Shown: positions 5,798 through 7,843 of the stretch, piece by piece
Layout of the letters: each line of letters opens with the position of its first letter
How positions within the stretch are numbered: the stretch's first letter is position 1
NCBI GenBank assembly: GCA_014762485.1
Contig: JABURU010000346.1
Span: 1 to 7,843, forward strand
Direction: 5' to 3'
Source of the DNA: Gammaproteobacteria bacterium
GTDB taxonomy: Bacteria > Pseudomonadota > Gammaproteobacteria > Thiohalospirales > Thiohalospiraceae
Length of the DNA stretch: 7,843 nucleotides
Program-made: the position numbers and the translations under genes
The notes under the pieces: model-generated
The model's input: the letters and a program-made list of their open reading frames with translations, nothing else
The model's database searches: none
What the model was told of the DNA's origin: nothing

Positions 5798-6157
5798 ATG
5801 AAAGATAACGGACGTATTCGTATGACGGCGTTCAACAATATCCTCTATTGTGAAGCCTATATGGAAGGGGAGTTCACGCTAGATGATGCCAGCTCTATCC
5901 TGGATGAAGCACGGGCAAACTATGAGCTTCCGGTTGACGTGATTTTATATAAGGCGAGCACCTACTCCGTTACAGTGGAGGTGCAGCTAATGATGTCTAA
6001 TAAGCTGGATGAATTGCGCAATTTTGTCTATATCGTGGATAACGAAACCAAGAAGGCCAGTGCAGAGTTTGCCGCCGATACCTATATGAAACCCTACAAT
6101 GCCCGCATAGCCTCTTCACTGGATGAGGCGTATGCGATGCTTCTGGCCAGTGTCTGA
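5798..6157 (+). CDS. Small protein, possibly SpoIIAA-like/STAS fold
   Basis: This 119-residue soluble protein has no signal peptide and no membrane span. The order of elements suggests the SpoIIAA-like (STAS-related) fold: strand ILYCEAYMEGEFT (15-27), helix LDDASSILDEARANY (28-42), strand VDVILYKAST (46-55), helix VEVQLMMSNKLDELR (60-74), strand FVYIVDN (76-82), helix KKASAEFAADTYM (85-97), then ARIASSLDEAYAMLL (102-116), whose last part matches the 'F-x-x-x-x-E-A-x-x-W/L-L' ending seen in that group. The similarity is judged by pattern only. STAS proteins often bind partners or small ligands, so an accessory role beside the radical SAM protein is possible but unproven. The ATG at 5798 lacks a clear ribosome site; ATG at 5822 is an alternative. 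It converges with rapA, whose stop is 10 bp away. Confidence 0.75.
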   Translation: MKDNGRIRMTAFNNILYCEAYMEGEFTLDDASSILDEARANYELPVDVILYKASTYSVTVEVQLMMSNKLDELRNFVYIVDNETKKASAEFAADTYMKPYNARIASSLDEAYAMLLASV

Positions 6158-6167
6158 ATTATCTTGA

Positions 6168-7843
6168 TTAAGTAACGACGATAACCCGTACCGCATCCAG
6201 TCTTATCGTGGCATTGGTTAATGCCTTCTCCAGTTCAACCCACTGCGTCTCAAAGAAGGCAATTTCATCATCACGTACGTTTGGATTAACCAACTTTAAG
6301 GCTTTAAGGCGGTTTACCTCGGTCGCCAGGGTCTGCCTGGTTTGCTCGTGGGCGTTTTGCAGAATTTCCGGGGCTTGTGCATTGGCAAGCTGTTCGGCCC
6401 GAGTCAATAAGGCGCGCAGGCGCGGCTCACTGGCCTGGATGATCTGGGCCGAGGTCTTTTTATCTACCGGGATAAGGTGATTCTGTATGGTCTTGTGTGG
6501 CAGCTTACGGTGATGATCAGCGCCTTGCTCATCGGCTACCACGCGAATGGTTGTCGGTGGTAGATAACGATTGGCTTGCAGTGTACTGGCCGAAGTCGTT
6601 TCCAGCACGTAAAGGCACTCCAGTAACACGCTGCCAGCGTTTGTTCCTGAGTATTTCAGCGCGGCCAGCGCGGTATTTCCCTTTTCATTACTTAACACCA
6701 TATCCATCGCGCTGGTTATGATGGGGTGCTCCCAGGTAATAAACTGCATATCCTCATGCGCTAGCGCCTTCTCCCGCTTAAGGGTGATGGTCAGGCCATC
6801 TTCTGGCAGACCGTGAAGTGGCATGGGCATGTTTTCACTGGGACGAATGATCTCGGCATCTTCGCTATGTATCTCACTGTCGATACGGAAGCAGTGATAG
6901 AGTGCGTCCAGGTATTCTGTGAGTCCGAGGGTTTTGTCCTGCGCCTCTGCCTGTTGCTGTAGTTCACTGGCGATATCCATGCGGCAGGAGTTGTATTCCA
7001 GTAGACGATCTCGGCCGCGATGTAGCTCATCATTTAACCGCTGGTGCAGTTGGCGGGTGGTGGTGACCAGGTCGGCAATGGCATCGTCACTATTATCCAG
7101 CTGATGCAGGGCGGAAGTGAGTGTGGCCTGTACCTGAGCGAAGACATTGTGCCCGGCCGGACAGGTGTGTTCAAAGGCGCCGAGTCCCTGGTGATACCAG
7201 TGGGCCATCACTTCCTGTGCACTATCCTGTAGGTAGGGCACATGAATTTGTATCGTCTCTGTCTGGCCGATGCGATCCAGTCGACCGATGCGCTGTTCTA
7301 GTAGATCCGGGTTGAGTGGGAGATCAAATAGCACCAGATGGTGGGCAAACTGGAAGTTGCGACCTTCACTACCTATCTCCGAAGAGATCAGGATTTGGCT
7401 GCCATCCTCACTATCGGCAAAAAATGCCGCGGCGCGGTCTCGCTCGACAATGCTCAGGCCCTCGTGGAAGACCGCGGCCTGGATGCCGTGTTTGATGCGC
7501 AGGGCATCGGCAATATCCAGCGCGGTGTCTGCACTGGCGGTGATCACCAGTATTTTTTCTGGCCTTAAGGCCTTGAGCTGGTCGATTAACCAGTTAATGC
7601 GTGGATCGATCTCGAACCAGGCATCCTGCTCCGGGGTGGCGATGGCCTGGTATAACAGCTCGGGGCTGAGTAATAATTGCTCCTCTTCCAGTGGGCTTTG
7701 TTGAAATTCACTCAGGAGCGGGCGATAGGCCGCCGGTAGTGATAAGGGCTGCAGGTGGACCTGCCGCTGCGGAAAGCCTTTCACAGCGGAGCGGGTATTT
7801 CGGACCAGTACCCGACCGGTACCAGGACGGTCGAGTAAATGCT
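6168..7843 (-). CDS. rapA: RNA polymerase-associated ATPase RapA, C-terminal part
   Basis: RapA (HepA) is a SWI/SNF-type ATPase that binds RNA polymerase and helps recycle it after transcription. The frame is open from the window edge, so the first roughly 400 residues, including the N-terminal Tudor-like domains and the Walker A/B half of the motor, lie outside; 557 residues are visible. The upstream edge reads GTGRVLVRNTRSAVKGFPQR, matching the RapA stretch that precedes the second RecA-like domain. That domain carries VFHEGLSIVERDRAAAFF, motif V (SSEIGSEGRNFQF) and motif VI (QRIGRLDRIGQ with the arginine fingers), followed by VPYL and FEHTCPAG. The C-terminal region has the family blocks EDMQFITWEHP, LPPTTIRV, NPNVRDDE and the ending RLDAVRVIVVT just before the stop. 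The GTG at 7784 is internal, not a start. No terminator is seen in the 10 bp between it and the convergent small gene. Confidence 0.97.
   Translation of the reverse strand, partial: HLLDRPGTGRVLVRNTRSAVKGFPQRQVHLQPLSLPAAYRPLLSEFQQSPLEEEQLLLSPELLYQAIATPEQDAWFEIDPRINWLIDQLKALRPEKILVITASADTALDIADALRIKHGIQAAVFHEGLSIVERDRAAAFFADSEDGSQILISSEIGSEGRNFQFAHHLVLFDLPLNPDLLEQRIGRLDRIGQTETIQIHVPYLQDSAQEVMAHWYHQGLGAFEHTCPAGHNVFAQVQATLTSALHQLDNSDDAIADLVTTTRQLHQRLNDELHRGRDRLLEYNSCRMDIASELQQQAEAQDKTLGLTEYLDALYHCFRIDSEIHSEDAEIIRPSENMPMPLHGLPEDGLTITLKREKALAHEDMQFITWEHPIITSAMDMVLSNEKGNTALAALKYSGTNAGSVLLECLYVLETTSASTLQANRYLPPTTIRVVADEQGADHHRKLPHKTIQNHLIPVDKKTSAQIIQASEPRLRALLTRAEQLANAQAPEILQNAHEQTRQTLATEVNRLKALKLVNPNVRDDEIAFFETQWVELEKALTNATIRLDAVRVIVVT

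Noticed and set aside
6150..6180. Terminator between the convergent small gene and rapA
   Set aside because: Only 10 bases lie between the stop codons and no G+C-rich hairpin with a T-run is visible on either strand.
7270..7704. Rightward 144-codon frame inside rapA
   Set aside because: It is antisense to conserved RapA motifs V and VI, and its serine- and arginine-rich composition is that of a reverse-frame shadow.

Overview
The window looks like a chromosomal segment of a gammaproteobacterium. The main reason is the right-hand gene, a clear RapA (RNA polymerase-recycling SWI/SNF ATPase), a family typical of gammaproteobacteria. The other proteins (LysR regulator, cytochrome b561, radical SAM enzyme) also read as proteobacterial. 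I cannot name a genus from the sequence alone. The rapA and MFS ends are visibly richer in G+C than the middle block (about 1.8-3.9 kb), which is AT-rich in its spacers and uses many A/T-ending codons.

Layout, left to right. (1) 1-400, minus: N-terminal 133 residues of a BT1/MFS-type membrane transporter, cut by the window edge. (2) 401-727: non-coding, with an 18-20 bp repeated element, a small inverted repeat and, at 687-718, a strong hairpin terminator that can work in both directions. (3) 728-1813, minus: a family-2 (plant-type) SAM-dependent O-methyltransferase. (4) 1814-1929: divergent control region, in which a TTGTTTA/TAAACAA inverted repeat overlaps the -35 and -10 of the likely methyltransferase promoter. 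(5) 1930-2847, plus: a LysR-family regulator, probably controlling itself and the methyltransferase. (6) 2848-3138: AT-rich spacer with two tandem copies of a 16-17 bp element. (7) 3139-3726, plus: a four-helix, di-heme cytochrome b561. (8) 3863-5638, plus: a large (591 aa) radical SAM protein with a CX3CX2C cluster motif, a roughly 220-residue N-terminal domain I do not recognise and a SPASM-like but mostly cysteine-free C-terminal part. (9) 5639-5797: spacer holding a perfect TGTGA-N6-TCACA, the core of a CRP/Vfr-type site. (10) 5798-6157, plus: a 119 aa protein resembling the SpoIIAA-like/STAS fold. (11) 6168-7843, minus: the C-terminal 557 residues of RapA, convergent with the small gene.

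How the genes may work together. The best supported unit is the divergent LysR regulator and O-methyltransferase. The cytochrome b561, radical SAM protein and STAS-like protein lie in the same direction but are separated by 136 and 159 bp, with a promoter-like -10 and a CRP-like site in these gaps. They may therefore be separately controlled rather than one tight operon. The least described element is the radical SAM protein. A membrane b-type cytochrome just upstream could be linked to it through electron supply, but that is inference from adjacency only. I see no mobile element, CRISPR array, tRNA or rRNA.
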